The notes beneath the pieces were generated by a model, which searched no databases, was not told the origin of the DNA, and was given only the letters and a program-made list of their open reading frames with translations. Both the position numbers and the translations under genes were made by a program. A stretch of DNA of 64,000 bases from Allobosea lathyri (GTDB lineage: Bacteria; Pseudomonadota; Alphaproteobacteria; Rhizobiales; Beijerinckiaceae). How positions within the stretch are numbered: position 1 is the stretch's first letter; every line of letters begins with the position of its first letter. The DNA is taken from assembly GCF_900108245.1 (NCBI RefSeq), contig NZ_FNUY01000009.1:1-64000 (forward strand), written 5' to 3'. Positions 51,352 through 59,408 of this stretch are shown in pieces.

Positions 51352-52392
51352 TCAAGCGCGATCGACCGCGATGATCGCCTCGGCGAAGGCTGCCGGCGCC
51401 TCCTGCGGAGGGTTGTGCCCGATGCCGCCGGAGAGGGTCCTGTGCTGATACCGGCCCGAGAACTTCTTGGCATAAGCTGCCGGGTCCGGGTGCGGTGCGC
51501 CGTTGGCGTCGCCTTCCAGCGTGATGGTCGGCACGGCGATCGACGGAGCCTGGGCGAGCCGCTGCTCCAGATCGTCATACTGGGCATCGCCCTCCGCCAG
51601 GCCGAGCCGCCAGCGGTAGTTGTGGATCGTAATGGCGACGTGATCGGGATTGTCGAGAGAGGCGGCGCTGCGCGCGAAGGTGGCGTCGTCGAAAGCCCAG
51701 CGCGGCGATGCGGTCTGCCAGATCAGCCGCGCGAAATCATGCGTGTTCTGCTGGTAGCCGGCCCGGCCGCGCTCGGTGGCGAAGTAGTACTGGTACCACC
51801 ATTCCTGCTCGGCCTTCGGCGGCAATGGCATCCGGTTCGCGCTCTGGCTGCCGATCAGATAGCCGCTGACCGAGACCATGGCCTTGACGCGCTGAGGCCA
51901 GAGCGCAGCGACGATGTTGACCGTTCGCGCGCCCCAGTCGTAACCGCCGAGCACGGCCTTCTCTATCTTGAGTGCGTCCATCAGCGCGATCACGTCGATT
52001 GCGAGCGCCGATTGTTGTCCATTCCGCGGCGTCGCATCCGACAGGAACCGGGTCGTGCCGTAGCCACGCAGATGCGGCACGATCACGCGGTAACCTGCAG
52101 CCGTCAGCAAGGGCACGACATCGACATAGCTGTGGATGTCGTAGGGCCAGCCGTGCAGGAGGATGACGACGGGGCCGCTGGTCGGGCCGGCATCGACATA
52201 ACCGATATTAAGGAGCCCGGCGTCGATCTGCTTGAGGGAGGGGAAGCCGGAGGCGCCCGATGGGGCTGCCGCCGGCTGGGCGGCCGCCGGGCTGATCGGG
52301 CCGAGCTGCGTGGCCGCGAGAGCCGCGGCCGCGCTTGCCAGCAGGCGGCGGCGGCTCTGGTCGACGGATTCAGCGGAGCGGGAAGATTGCAT
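51352..52392 (-). CDS. Tat-exported alpha/beta hydrolase, epoxide hydrolase-like
   Basis: 346 residues. A twin-arginine signal (SRRRLLASAAAALAATQLG) ends near SPAAAQP, so it is periplasmic. The hydrolase core has the oxyanion motif LLHGWPYD (about 78-85), the nucleophile elbow GGYDWGA with Asp152, and a C-terminal GIGHNPPQEAP with the catalytic His. Asp as nucleophile plus HGWP is the epoxide hydrolase/haloalkane dehalogenase pattern. ATG at 52392 is preferred: CGGAG lies 7 nt before it, while the ATG at 52398 is too close. It follows the DipZ-like gene by 55 nt. Confidence 0.88.
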   Translation of the reverse strand: MQSSRSAESVDQSRRRLLASAAAALAATQLGPISPAAAQPAAAPSGASGFPSLKQIDAGLLNIGYVDAGPTSGPVVILLHGWPYDIHSYVDVVPLLTAAGYRVIVPHLRGYGTTRFLSDATPRNGQQSALAIDVIALMDALKIEKAVLGGYDWGARTVNIVAALWPQRVKAMVSVSGYLIGSQSANRMPLPPKAEQEWWYQYYFATERGRAGYQQNTHDFARLIWQTASPRWAFDDATFARSAASLDNPDHVAITIHNYRWRLGLAEGDAQYDDLEQRLAQAPSIAVPTITLEGDANGAPHPDPAAYAKKFSGRYQHRTLSGGIGHNPPQEAPAAFAEAIIAVDRA

Positions 52393-52447
52393 TGTCATTC
52401 TCCGAAGATTGCTTGCGGGGGCTGAAAGCGCATCTGGATCGGCTACT

Positions 52448-54175
52448 TCAGCCGAAGGTGAAGGCGTAGGCGCGCACGCCCGGATCCAAGAATTCGATTT
52501 CGACGGTTCGTGTCGCGACCGGCCCGGCCTGGCGCACGAGCTGGTAGAGCCGGCCGTCGCGAACAGTGCCGAATCCCTGCTCGTCGGTGTCGGCGCCATG
52601 GCTTGCCCCTGGCGCGGCACCGTCGATTCTAATACGAAACCGGACCGGGCGGTCGGGGGAGCCCGGAACCAGCACGAGATGCAGGTCGCGGGCATGGACG
52701 CGATAGCGCAGCCCGCCTCCGGCCGCGTTAGGCACCGCGAATTCCGAACCGACTGTCCAATTCCCCGACAAACTCCAGAAATTACCTGGTTGCGTGGCAG
52801 GATGCTGGTATTCGCGCGGCGCGTCCCTGGTGAGGCCGCCGGGAGAGGCGAAACGCTCGGCCTTGTCATGCCCCAGATAGGTTTCGGGCGAGCGCAGATT
52901 GGCCCAGTCGGCCTCCTTCTGGGTGCCCTGGCCTTCGACCGGCTGCCTGCCATCGGCGGCGCCGGGGGCGTTCGCTTCAGCCAGCAGACGCCGGATTGCC
53001 TGCTCGGACTGGTCGTAGCGGCCTTCGCCGGTCGCCTGATGGCGAATGCGGCCGTCAGCGCCGACGATATGGATCCCCGGCCATCCCGAGTTGCCGAAGG
53101 CTCGCCAGATGCGGAAGTCGTTGTCGAGCACGACCGGATAGCTCACGCCGAGCGCCGCTTTGGCTCGCGCCACATTGTCGGGATCTCGCTCAAAGGCGAA
53201 TTCAGGCGTGTGAACACCGATGACGACGAGACCCTGTGCTTTGTACGTCTCCGCCCAGGCCTTCACATGGGGCAGGGCGCGCAGGCAGTTGATACAGGAA
53301 TAGGTCCAGAAGTTGACGAGCACGACCTTGCCGCGCAGCGCTTCGGCGCGAAGCGGCGGCGAATTGATCCAGCCCTGCCGGTCGAGCAAGGCGGCCAGCG
53401 GGCCTGACAGCGTATCGGGGACTGCGGCCTCGGCAGATTGCCCCCAGCCGCCAAGCGGCTTTGCGAGTTTCGTCAAGAGCGTGTTCTCCAGCTTGGCGGT
53501 CTGTTCGGCGGAGAGGCGCTGCAGCAGGCTGGTGTCGAGGCCCAGCCCCAGCAGCACCACGCTGCCGACCACGGCGACCCCGGCGAGCCGGCGCGTCCGC
53601 TCGACCCAGAGCAGCGATGGCCGCAGCCGGCCGAGGATCTGCCGGCCGGCCAGCAGGGCCGCGCCCAGCGAGGTGGCGGCTCCGATACCGTAAGCGAGCA
53701 GGAGCGCGCTGGCCTGAGGACCGGGCCCGCTCAACGCAGCGCCCGAGAGGATCAGCCCCAGGACCGGGCCAGCGCAGGGCGTCCAGAGCAGTCCGGTGGC
53801 AACGCCGAGGACGAGCGACGAAAGCGTGCCCGCCCGTCCGTCCTGCGCCCATGTCGTCAGCCGCGAGCCCGTCGTCACCAGCGGCGCAGCTAGCCGGGCG
53901 GAGAGCGACGGAAAGATCAGGCCAAGACCGAAGGCCGCCAGCAGAACCAGCGCGGCGGCGCGGCCAAAGCGGTTCGCCTCGACAGCCCAGCCACCGGCGA
54001 CCGCCGCCAGGCTCGCCACCGCGGCGAATGCGAAAGCCAGTCCGAGCAGCATCGGTAGACCGCTGCGATGGAAGGACTGGTTCGCGCGCGCCAGGATGAA
54101 CGGCACGACCGGGAGAATGCAGGGCGAGAGGATCGTCAGCACGCCCGCGAGATAGGCCAGGATGAAAAGGGTCAT
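52448..54175 (-). CDS. DipZ-like protein: CcdA membrane domain fused to thioredoxin and C-terminal domains
   Basis: 575 residues. The first 230 are a CcdA-type membrane domain with six or so spans and the paired redox motifs (LSPCILPVVPF, LWTPCAGPVLG). Then comes a thioredoxin/AhpC-like domain with FWTYSCINCLRALPHVKAW (CxxC) and VIGVHTPEFAFERD, and a C-terminal beta-rich domain (GNFWSLSGNWTVGSEFAV, RVHARDLHLVL, FLDPGVRAYAFTFG) as in mycobacterial DipZ. It should pass electrons from cytoplasmic thioredoxin to a periplasmic partner. ATG 54175 (MTLFIL) is preferred over 54193 because the first span starts there. It precedes the exported hydrolase gene. Confidence 0.92.
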   Translation of the reverse strand: MTLFILAYLAGVLTILSPCILPVVPFILARANQSFHRSGLPMLLGLAFAFAAVASLAAVAGGWAVEANRFGRAAALVLLAAFGLGLIFPSLSARLAAPLVTTGSRLTTWAQDGRAGTLSSLVLGVATGLLWTPCAGPVLGLILSGAALSGPGPQASALLLAYGIGAATSLGAALLAGRQILGRLRPSLLWVERTRRLAGVAVVGSVVLLGLGLDTSLLQRLSAEQTAKLENTLLTKLAKPLGGWGQSAEAAVPDTLSGPLAALLDRQGWINSPPLRAEALRGKVVLVNFWTYSCINCLRALPHVKAWAETYKAQGLVVIGVHTPEFAFERDPDNVARAKAALGVSYPVVLDNDFRIWRAFGNSGWPGIHIVGADGRIRHQATGEGRYDQSEQAIRRLLAEANAPGAADGRQPVEGQGTQKEADWANLRSPETYLGHDKAERFASPGGLTRDAPREYQHPATQPGNFWSLSGNWTVGSEFAVPNAAGGGLRYRVHARDLHLVLVPGSPDRPVRFRIRIDGAAPGASHGADTDEQGFGTVRDGRLYQLVRQAGPVATRTVEIEFLDPGVRAYAFTFG

Positions 54176-54190
54176 CGGTGCCTTTCGTCT

Positions 54191-54271
54191 CAAAGCAAGG
54201 GTTTGCTCAAAGCAAGGGTTTGCTCAGTGCAGGGTTTGCTCTGGGCAAGGTTTGCTCAGTGCAAGGGTTGC
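54191..54271. repeat. Five tandem 15-17-bp repeats upstream of the DipZ-like gene
   Basis: Units at 54191-54207, 54208-54224, 54225-54240, 54241-54256 and 54257-54271 share the pattern CAAAGCAAGGGTTTGCT; the first two are identical and later ones drift by 2-4 bases. Each unit is itself a small hairpin, AGCAA-ggg-TTTGCT. The array lies 15 nt before the leftward start codon, so it is in the leader or promoter. Possible roles are regulator binding or slip-strand control. Confidence 0.75.
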
Positions 54272-54388
54272 GTCGGCGTGGAGTTGGAAGCCAAGGCCGG
54301 CTCCACTGGCCGGCCCGGGAGGACCTTCCGGCCGGGCGGCCGCACCCTTGCCGAGGTGGCAGTGCGGTCGCCGGAGCCGTGCAGATGG

Positions 54389-54799
54389 TCAGACGACAGT
54401 GGTCACCACGTCGATATTGCCCTGTGTGGCCTTGGAATAGGGGCAGGTCTGGTGCGCGGCTTCGACCAGCGACTGGGCGATCTCGCGCTCGATCCCGGGA
54501 AGGCTGACATTGAGCCGGGCGCGCAGGAAATAGGCCCCGTCGGTATTGGCGAGATCGACCTCGGCATCGACGGCAGTGTCGGCGGGCAGCTGGATCTTGC
54601 GTGCGCCAGCGGCAAGGCCGAGCGCGCCGATGAAACAGGCGGACCAGCCGGCGGCGAAGAGCTGCTCGGGATTGGTGCCGGCGCCCGACGAGCCGGGCGA
54701 GGAGAGGGCGATATCGAGGCGACCGTCGGAGCTGCGAGCGGCGCCCTCGCGCCCGCCGGTGGTGTGCGTCTTGCCGGTGTAGAGGACCTTGGTGGCCAT
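54389..54799 (-). CDS. ohr: Organic hydroperoxide resistance protein Ohr
   Basis: 136-residue dimeric thiol peroxidase of the Ohr/OsmC family, reducing organic and lipid hydroperoxides. The catalytic pair Cys55 (GWSACFIGAL) and Cys119 (HQTCPYSKAT) and the Arg region REGAARSSDG are conserved. Length is typical for Ohr (about 140). The gene is divergent from ohrR with palindromic operators between, so it should be derepressed by peroxide oxidation of OhrR. Confidence 0.95.
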   Translation of the reverse strand: MATKVLYTGKTHTTGGREGAARSSDGRLDIALSSPGSSGAGTNPEQLFAAGWSACFIGALGLAAGARKIQLPADTAVDAEVDLANTDGAYFLRARLNVSLPGIEREIAQSLVEAAHQTCPYSKATQGNIDVVTTVV

Positions 54800-54815
54800 G
54801 GCGGTATCCCTTTCT

Positions 54816-54852
54816 TTTAACTCGCATCCGCTTTAATCGGATACGAGTTAAA
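54816..54852. promoter_or_regulatory. OhrR-type operator 1 upstream of ohr
   Basis: TTTAACTCGCATCCG (54816-54830) and CGGATACGAGTTAAA (54838-54852) are inverted repeats matching at 14 of 15 positions with a 7-nt spacer. It starts 16 nt before the leftward ohr start codon, so bound repressor would block ohr expression. Confidence 0.65.
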
Positions 54853-54891
54853 TTGGGGATGCGCCTTGGATTGTCAACCCCCTTCCGATTT

Positions 54892-54905
54892 AATCGCATG
54901 CGATT
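54892..54905. promoter_or_regulatory. OhrR-type operator 2 upstream of ohrR
   Basis: AATCGCATGCGATT is a perfect 14-bp palindrome, 41 nt before the ohrR start codon. It shares TTTAAnTCGCATnCG-like bases with operator 1, which suggests that the same protein binds both sites. Autoregulation of ohrR is common. Confidence 0.6.
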
Positions 54906-54946
54906 TATATCTGCTTGTCCGGCCCATGCCGGAACAGGAGGCGTCC

Positions 54947-55402
54947 ATGACCAAAACGAAGCAAGAAGGCCTCGCGACGGCGAATCTCGCCGATTTCATG
55001 TGCTTTGCGGTCTATTCGGCCAACCTCGCCTATGGTCGCGCCTATAAGCCGATCCTCGAGGCGCTGGGCGTCACCTATACGCAGTGGATCACAATCGTGG
55101 CGTTGTGGGAGGAAGACAACCAGACGGTGAAGAGCCTGGGCGAGAAGCTGTTCCTCGAGTCGAACACGCTGACGCCAATGCTCAAGAAGCTCGAGGAACT
55201 GGGCTATCTGCGCCGCCGACGTGATCCCGACGATGAACGGCAGGTCATCGTCAGCCTGACCGAGACGGGGCGCCACCTGCGCGAGAAAGGGGCGCAGAGG
55301 ACACTGGTCAAGGCGACCGGCATGGATGCCGATGAGTTTGCGGAGACGCAGAAGTCGATCGTCAAGCTCCGCAACAATCTGATCACGCACGCGCGGAAGT
55401 GA
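54947..55402 (+). CDS. ohrR: MarR-family organic peroxide sensor OhrR
   Basis: 151 residues. The peroxide-sensing Cys19 is in LADFMCFAVYSANLAYGRAYKPIL, the conserved OhrR N-terminus. The winged HTH is VTYTQWITIVALWEEDNQTVKSLGEKLFLESNTLTPMLKKLEELGYLRRRRDPDDERQVIVSLT. Oxidation of the Cys releases DNA. ATG 54947 follows CAGGAGGCGTCC, a clear ribosome site; in-frame starts at 54866 and 54926 would overlap the operator region. Divergent partner of ohr. Confidence 0.95.
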   Translation: MTKTKQEGLATANLADFMCFAVYSANLAYGRAYKPILEALGVTYTQWITIVALWEEDNQTVKSLGEKLFLESNTLTPMLKKLEELGYLRRRRDPDDERQVIVSLTETGRHLREKGAQRTLVKATGMDADEFAETQKSIVKLRNNLITHARK

Positions 55403-55566
55403 CGGCTCGCGTCCGGCATGGGACATGCACCTATCGAAAGCAAAAACCTGCCTCTCGAAAGCTGAATGTCCAGGTGATGTCGGCTCGGGCGACCTCTCCA
55501 ACGGCCGCAATCGGCCTGAAGTGAAAACCTGCTTCCAGGCAACACGCCAAGTTTCGCAATCGGCGC

Positions 55567-56376
55567 CTACCGAACCTCGTTTATGTAAGCGTGAGCGCGC
55601 GTGCTGGCGCGGTGCCAGCCGAGAATGGTGGGCAGGCCCGCCTGGTCGTAAGCAACCTCGTCGATGGCCAGCACCGCTTCCCGCCCGGCGAGATCCAGAA
55701 GGGCTATGTCCTCGTCATTGGCGAGGTCAGCTGTGATCTGCTCGCGAACCGCCGAGATGCGGATGCCGTAGCGCTCAAGCAAATGAAGATAGAGCAGCGG
55801 CGGCAGGGCTGCCGGTTCGCGGGGTAGGTCCGGAAATCTTTCTTCGGCCAGCAACAACTTGTCATGCATGACGGGGCGGCCATCCGCATGCCGAATGCGA
55901 TGGATCGCGACGACACCGCCACCTTTGATCTGCAAGCGCTGGGCTTGTTCGGACGTAGGCTCCCGCGTCTCGATCGTTAGGAACTGGCTCGTCGATCTTG
56001 CCAGGCTGCCATCGGCTCGATGGAGACGGAAATACTGGAAGAAGAAGCGGAGCGAATGGTGTGGCGCGCGGCCCGTGACCACCGTGCCCGTCTTGCGCCG
56101 GCGTGACAGCAATCCCTCGGCGACCAGATCGCTCATCGCCCGACGAACCGTGCCGACGGCGATACCGAACCCCTGTGCCAATGCCGTTTCGCTGGGCAAA
56201 ACCATGCCGGGTTGCCATTCCCCGACAAGGATCGCTTCAGACATGTGCCGCTTCACCCGCTCATAAAGCGGCGCTGAATCAAAGGACGTGAGATTCGGCA
56301 GCATCGACGCCACATCACCGCCATTGATCAATCCCGCGGCAGGCGCGGTCGTTTTTTTAGCGTTGACAGGAGGCAT
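55567..56376 (-). CDS. GntR-family regulator with UTRA effector domain
   Basis: 269 residues. The winged HTH is PLYERVKRHMSEAILVGEWQPGMVLPSETALAQGFGIAVGTVRRAMSDLVAEGLLSRRRKTGTVV (about 35-100). The UTRA ligand-binding domain follows (FFQYFRLHRADGSLARSTSQFLTIETR, VVAIHRIRHADGRPVMHDKLLLAEERFPDL, REQITADLANDEDIALLDL, GWHRASTRAHAYINEVR). ATG 56376 is preferred to a longer frame that would run through the divergent promoter. It is divergent from the peptidase-importer operon and is its likely repressor. Confidence 0.9.
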   Translation of the reverse strand: MPPVNAKKTTAPAAGLINGGDVASMLPNLTSFDSAPLYERVKRHMSEAILVGEWQPGMVLPSETALAQGFGIAVGTVRRAMSDLVAEGLLSRRRKTGTVVTGRAPHHSLRFFFQYFRLHRADGSLARSTSQFLTIETREPTSEQAQRLQIKGGGVVAIHRIRHADGRPVMHDKLLLAEERFPDLPREPAALPPLLYLHLLERYGIRISAVREQITADLANDEDIALLDLAGREAVLAIDEVAYDQAGLPTILGWHRASTRAHAYINEVR

Positions 56377-56389
56377 ACAGATGAGTCCT

Positions 56390-56413
56390 ATTTCTATATA
56401 GTTTATATGAAAG
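56390..56413. promoter_or_regulatory. AT-rich imperfect palindrome between divergent GntR and M20 operons
   Basis: In a GC-rich window the stretch TTTCTATATAGTTTATATGAAA stands out. It contains the 8-bp palindrome CTATATAG (56394-56401) and outer TTTC/GAAA ends. It may combine a -10 element with a GntR operator for the two divergent units. The symmetry is imperfect, so this is tentative. Confidence 0.4.
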
Positions 56414-56508
56414 AGCTCAGCCCGCCAATGGCCAAGCAAGCCGCCACCCTCGATATCTCCATGGCAGATCGCGTTCGCGCAGCCCAGCCGGACGGGGTAT
56501 TGCGATGA
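56407..56508 (+). CDS. Possible 33-residue leader peptide coupled to the M20 gene
   Basis: A frame from ATG 56407 (MKELSPPMAKQAATLDISMA, ending QPDGVLR) stops at TGA 56506-56508, overlapping the M20 start ATG 56505. There is no ribosome site before its ATG, so it would need leaderless initiation or start at an internal ATG (56428 or 56461). The M20 gene also lacks a good ribosome site, which makes coupling attractive. Confidence 0.35.
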   Translation: MKELSPPMAKQAATLDISMADRVRAAQPDGVLR

Positions 56509-57824
56509 TGACTGCCGTCCGGGCTGAGGACGAGACTGTGGCTCTGTCGCGCGCATCGGCCTGGATCGCCGGCGCGGTCGAGGATGCGGTGATCGATCTC
56601 GGCCGGATGATAGCGCTCGACACCTCGTTCCCGCCGGGACAGGGCTATGGCGACTTCGCGATGCTGATGGAGACGATGACGCGCCCGCTCGGCTTCGAAG
56701 CCGAGCGCATCGATGTGCCCGAGGAACTCTGGCGGGTGCCGAACGGCCCGGCCGACGGCGTCAGGGCGAACCTCATTGCGACCCGTGGGAGCGGCAAGCC
56801 GGTCTGCGGGCTGTATTTCCATGTCGACACGGTCCCTGCGGCACCAGGTTGGACTACCGATCCGCTCGCCATGACCCGCGATGGCGAGCGCCTCAGCGGG
56901 CTGGGCGCCGCCGACATGAAGGGCTGCATCGCCGCCGTGCTGCTGGCGCTGCGGGCGGCCAAAGCCTGCAACATCGAACTTGCCTATGATCCGATGCTCC
57001 TGTTCTGCACCGATGAGGAGGGCGGCCTTTATCCCGGCATCCGCTATCTCGCCGAGCAGGGCCGGCTCGGCGGCCATATCGTCAATTTCAACGGCAGTGC
57101 CGAGGCTCGCATCTGGGCTGGCTGCTTTGGCCTTTTCAACCTCCTGGTGCGTGTCCGCGGACAGGCGGTCCATGCAGGCGAAGGCAACCGGCAGGGGAGC
57201 GGGCTCAACGCGATCGAGGGGGCATTGCCGCTGCTCAATGCGCTTGCAGCACTGAAAGCGCGCGTCGCAAGCCGGGTATCCGCACTACCTCCACCGCCGG
57301 GCAAGCCTGCGCTTGCCGCGCAACTCAACATCGCGACGATCGACGGCGGTACGGCTGGCGGACAAGTGCCGGCCCTGCTCGAACTCACGTTGAACCGCCG
57401 GTACATGCCGGAAGAAGCCTTCGACGAAGCGCTCGCGGAGATCGATCACACGGTCCGCCGGGCTGTTGCCTCAGTGCCCGGCCTGACCGTCGAGACGGTG
57501 CTGACCGGTCATCTTGCTCCAACCAGTGACCCGGCCGGCCCGCACTGGCCCCGCTGGCAAGCCGCCGTCGGCATGGGCTTCGGCTACGCGCCGGAGGATT
57601 TCCGCCGCTGGGGAGCCGCGAGCTGCTCCGATTTCGGCTGGGTCCAGCGGGCTACCGGAAGGCAGGAAGTGCTGCTCGGCGGGCTGGGCCGTCCCGACCG
57701 CAACGTCCATGCGCCGGGCGAGTATACGACGATATCCGACATCATCTCGCTGGCGAGCGCCGTGCTCGCCTACCTCGCGGCCGATTTCAGGCCCGAGCTC
57801 AATCCCGATCTTCCACAGAGCTGA
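56505..57824 (+). CDS. M20-family peptidase/deacylase (ArgE/DapE-like)
   Basis: 439-residue cytosolic dizinc hydrolase. All main M20 motifs are present: YFHVDTVPAAPGW (first His and Asp), SGLGAADMKGCIAAV (bridging Asp), LLFCTDEEGG (catalytic Glu and metal Glu), and RNVHAPGEYTTISD (last His), with a lid domain at about 200-330 (RVRGQAVHAGEGNRQGSGLNAIEGALPLL). The fourth ligand position reads NGSAEARIW rather than EPT. It probably cleaves an amide bond in a peptide or N-acylated amino acid brought in by the importer encoded next. Adjacent ATGs at 56505 and 56508 are both possible. Confidence 0.9.
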   Translation: MMTAVRAEDETVALSRASAWIAGAVEDAVIDLGRMIALDTSFPPGQGYGDFAMLMETMTRPLGFEAERIDVPEELWRVPNGPADGVRANLIATRGSGKPVCGLYFHVDTVPAAPGWTTDPLAMTRDGERLSGLGAADMKGCIAAVLLALRAAKACNIELAYDPMLLFCTDEEGGLYPGIRYLAEQGRLGGHIVNFNGSAEARIWAGCFGLFNLLVRVRGQAVHAGEGNRQGSGLNAIEGALPLLNALAALKARVASRVSALPPPPGKPALAAQLNIATIDGGTAGGQVPALLELTLNRRYMPEEAFDEALAEIDHTVRRAVASVPGLTVETVLTGHLAPTSDPAGPHWPRWQAAVGMGFGYAPEDFRRWGAASCSDFGWVQRATGRQEVLLGGLGRPDRNVHAPGEYTTISDIISLASAVLAYLAADFRPELNPDLPQS

Positions 57825-57835
57825 AGGAGCGTTCC

Positions 57836-59389
57836 ATGCCGAGCATCCATCGTCGCGATTTCCTCGCCGCCTCAGCCGCTCTGAGCGGCCTCGCCATGTC
57901 CGGCCTGCAGGCCTTCGCGCAGACGCCGCGCCGCGGCGGTACGCTGCGCGTCAGCGTCGACCAGGCGGTTTCCAAGCTCAATCCGCTCGTCACCCGGGTG
58001 AATCCGGAATATCTCGTCGCCGAGCTGCTGTATTCCGGCCTGACGCGCCTCAAGGTCGACATGAGCGCGGAGCCCGATCTCGCCGAATCCTGGACGAATT
58101 CCGCCGACCTCACGGAATGGACCTTCGTCCTGCGCAAGGGCCTGACCTTCCATGACGGCTCGCCTTGCACGGCTGCCGACGTGGTCGCGACCTTCGAGGC
58201 CATTCTCGACGCCAAGACGGCTTCGCCCGCCCGCCAGAATGTCGGGCCGATCGCCAAGGTCGCGGCCAAGGACGATAACACCGTAGTTTTCAGCCTGTCG
58301 GCGCCATTCGCCGATCTGCCGGTGACGCTGGCCTATACCAACGCCAAGATCGTGCCGGCAGCCGTCATCAAGGGCGGGCTGGAGAAGCTCGACCGTCAGG
58401 CGATCGGTACGGGACCTTTCAAGCTCGTCTCCTTCGAACCGGAGCGGCAGATCGTCGTTGCCCGCAACGAGGCCTATTACGACAAGGCGCGCCCCTTTCT
58501 CGACAAGGTCGAAGTCGTGGTCTTTCCGGATGTGAGCGCCGAGGCCTCCGCTCTGATTGCGGGTGACACCGATCTCATCAGCACCACCCCACCGACCGAG
58601 TTCGGTCGGCTGCAGAAAGCCTCCGGTATCAAGGCGTTGCGCGTGCCTTCCGGTCAGTTCTGCAACGTCAATTTCGGCTGCGACCAGAAACCCTTCAACG
58701 ACATCCGCGTGCGCCAGGCCCTGGCGCTCACAGTCGACCGCGCTGCGATGGTCGATTTCGTCACCGAAGGCTTCGGTTCCCCCGGAAACGATACGGCACT
58801 CAACCCAGCCTATCGGTTCTATGCCGACCTGCCGGCCAAACAGGCCGATATCGCCAAGGCCAAGGCTTTGCTGGCGGAGGCCGGCTACCCGAAGGGGCTG
58901 GAAGCGACGCTGATCGCTTCGGACCGACCCGGCCAGCGCACCCAGCTCGCCGTGGCGCTGCGCGAGATGGCCAAGCCCGCCGGCTTCGACATCAAGGTCG
59001 AGACGATGCCGCACGCGACCTATCTCGATCAGGTCTGGAAGAAGGGCTCGTTCTATGTCGGCTTCTACAACATGCAGGCGACCGCCGACGCCATCTTCTC
59101 GCTGCTCTACACCTCGAACGCCGCCTGGAACGAGACGCGCTGGAACAACGCCGCCTTCGACAAGCTCGTCTTCGAGGCGCGCGCCACGGCTGACGAGGCC
59201 AAGCGCCGCGCGCTCTACGCCGATGCGCAGAAATTGATGTACGCGGAAGTGCCCTCGATCATTCCAGCCTTCTTCGATCTGCTCGCAGCCCGGCGCGAAT
59301 GGGTCGAAGGCTATCAACTGCATCCGCGCGGCGCCGTCTTCCGGCTCGATCACGTCTCGCTCGGCGCCAACGCGCCGAAGCGCGGCTGA
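57836..59389 (+). CDS. Dipeptide/oligopeptide-type ABC importer binding protein (family 5), second system
   Basis: 517 residues. Twin-arginine signal HRRDFLAASAALSGLAMSGLQ ends at AFAQTP. The family-5 core shows GGTLRVSVDQAVSKLNPLVTR, LAESWTNSADLTEWTFVLRKGLTFHDGSPCTAADVVATFEAILD, AIGTGPFKLVSFEPERQIVVARNEAYYDKARPFLDKVEV and DIRVRQALALTVDRAAMVDFV. It starts 11 nt after the M20 gene and belongs to the GntR-controlled operon. The M20 enzymes on both sides suggest an N-acyl amino acid or small peptide ligand. Confidence 0.93.
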   Translation: MPSIHRRDFLAASAALSGLAMSGLQAFAQTPRRGGTLRVSVDQAVSKLNPLVTRVNPEYLVAELLYSGLTRLKVDMSAEPDLAESWTNSADLTEWTFVLRKGLTFHDGSPCTAADVVATFEAILDAKTASPARQNVGPIAKVAAKDDNTVVFSLSAPFADLPVTLAYTNAKIVPAAVIKGGLEKLDRQAIGTGPFKLVSFEPERQIVVARNEAYYDKARPFLDKVEVVVFPDVSAEASALIAGDTDLISTTPPTEFGRLQKASGIKALRVPSGQFCNVNFGCDQKPFNDIRVRQALALTVDRAAMVDFVTEGFGSPGNDTALNPAYRFYADLPAKQADIAKAKALLAEAGYPKGLEATLIASDRPGQRTQLAVALREMAKPAGFDIKVETMPHATYLDQVWKKGSFYVGFYNMQATADAIFSLLYTSNAAWNETRWNNAAFDKLVFEARATADEAKRRALYADAQKLMYAEVPSIIPAFFDLLAARREWVEGYQLHPRGAVFRLDHVSLGANAPKRG

Positions 59390-59408
59390 GCGGATAGCGA
59401 GCAGCTTC

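Noticed and set aside
52393-52953. N-terminal extension of the exported hydrolase to 533 residues
   Set aside because: The extension lies antisense-like within the end of the DipZ gene and would bury the Tat signal in the middle of the protein; ATG 52392 has a proper ribosome site.
54068-54820. + strand frame translating the tandem repeats as VCSxQG units
   Set aside because: No ribosome site, antisense to ohr and the DipZ start; the repeats are better seen as leader or promoter DNA.
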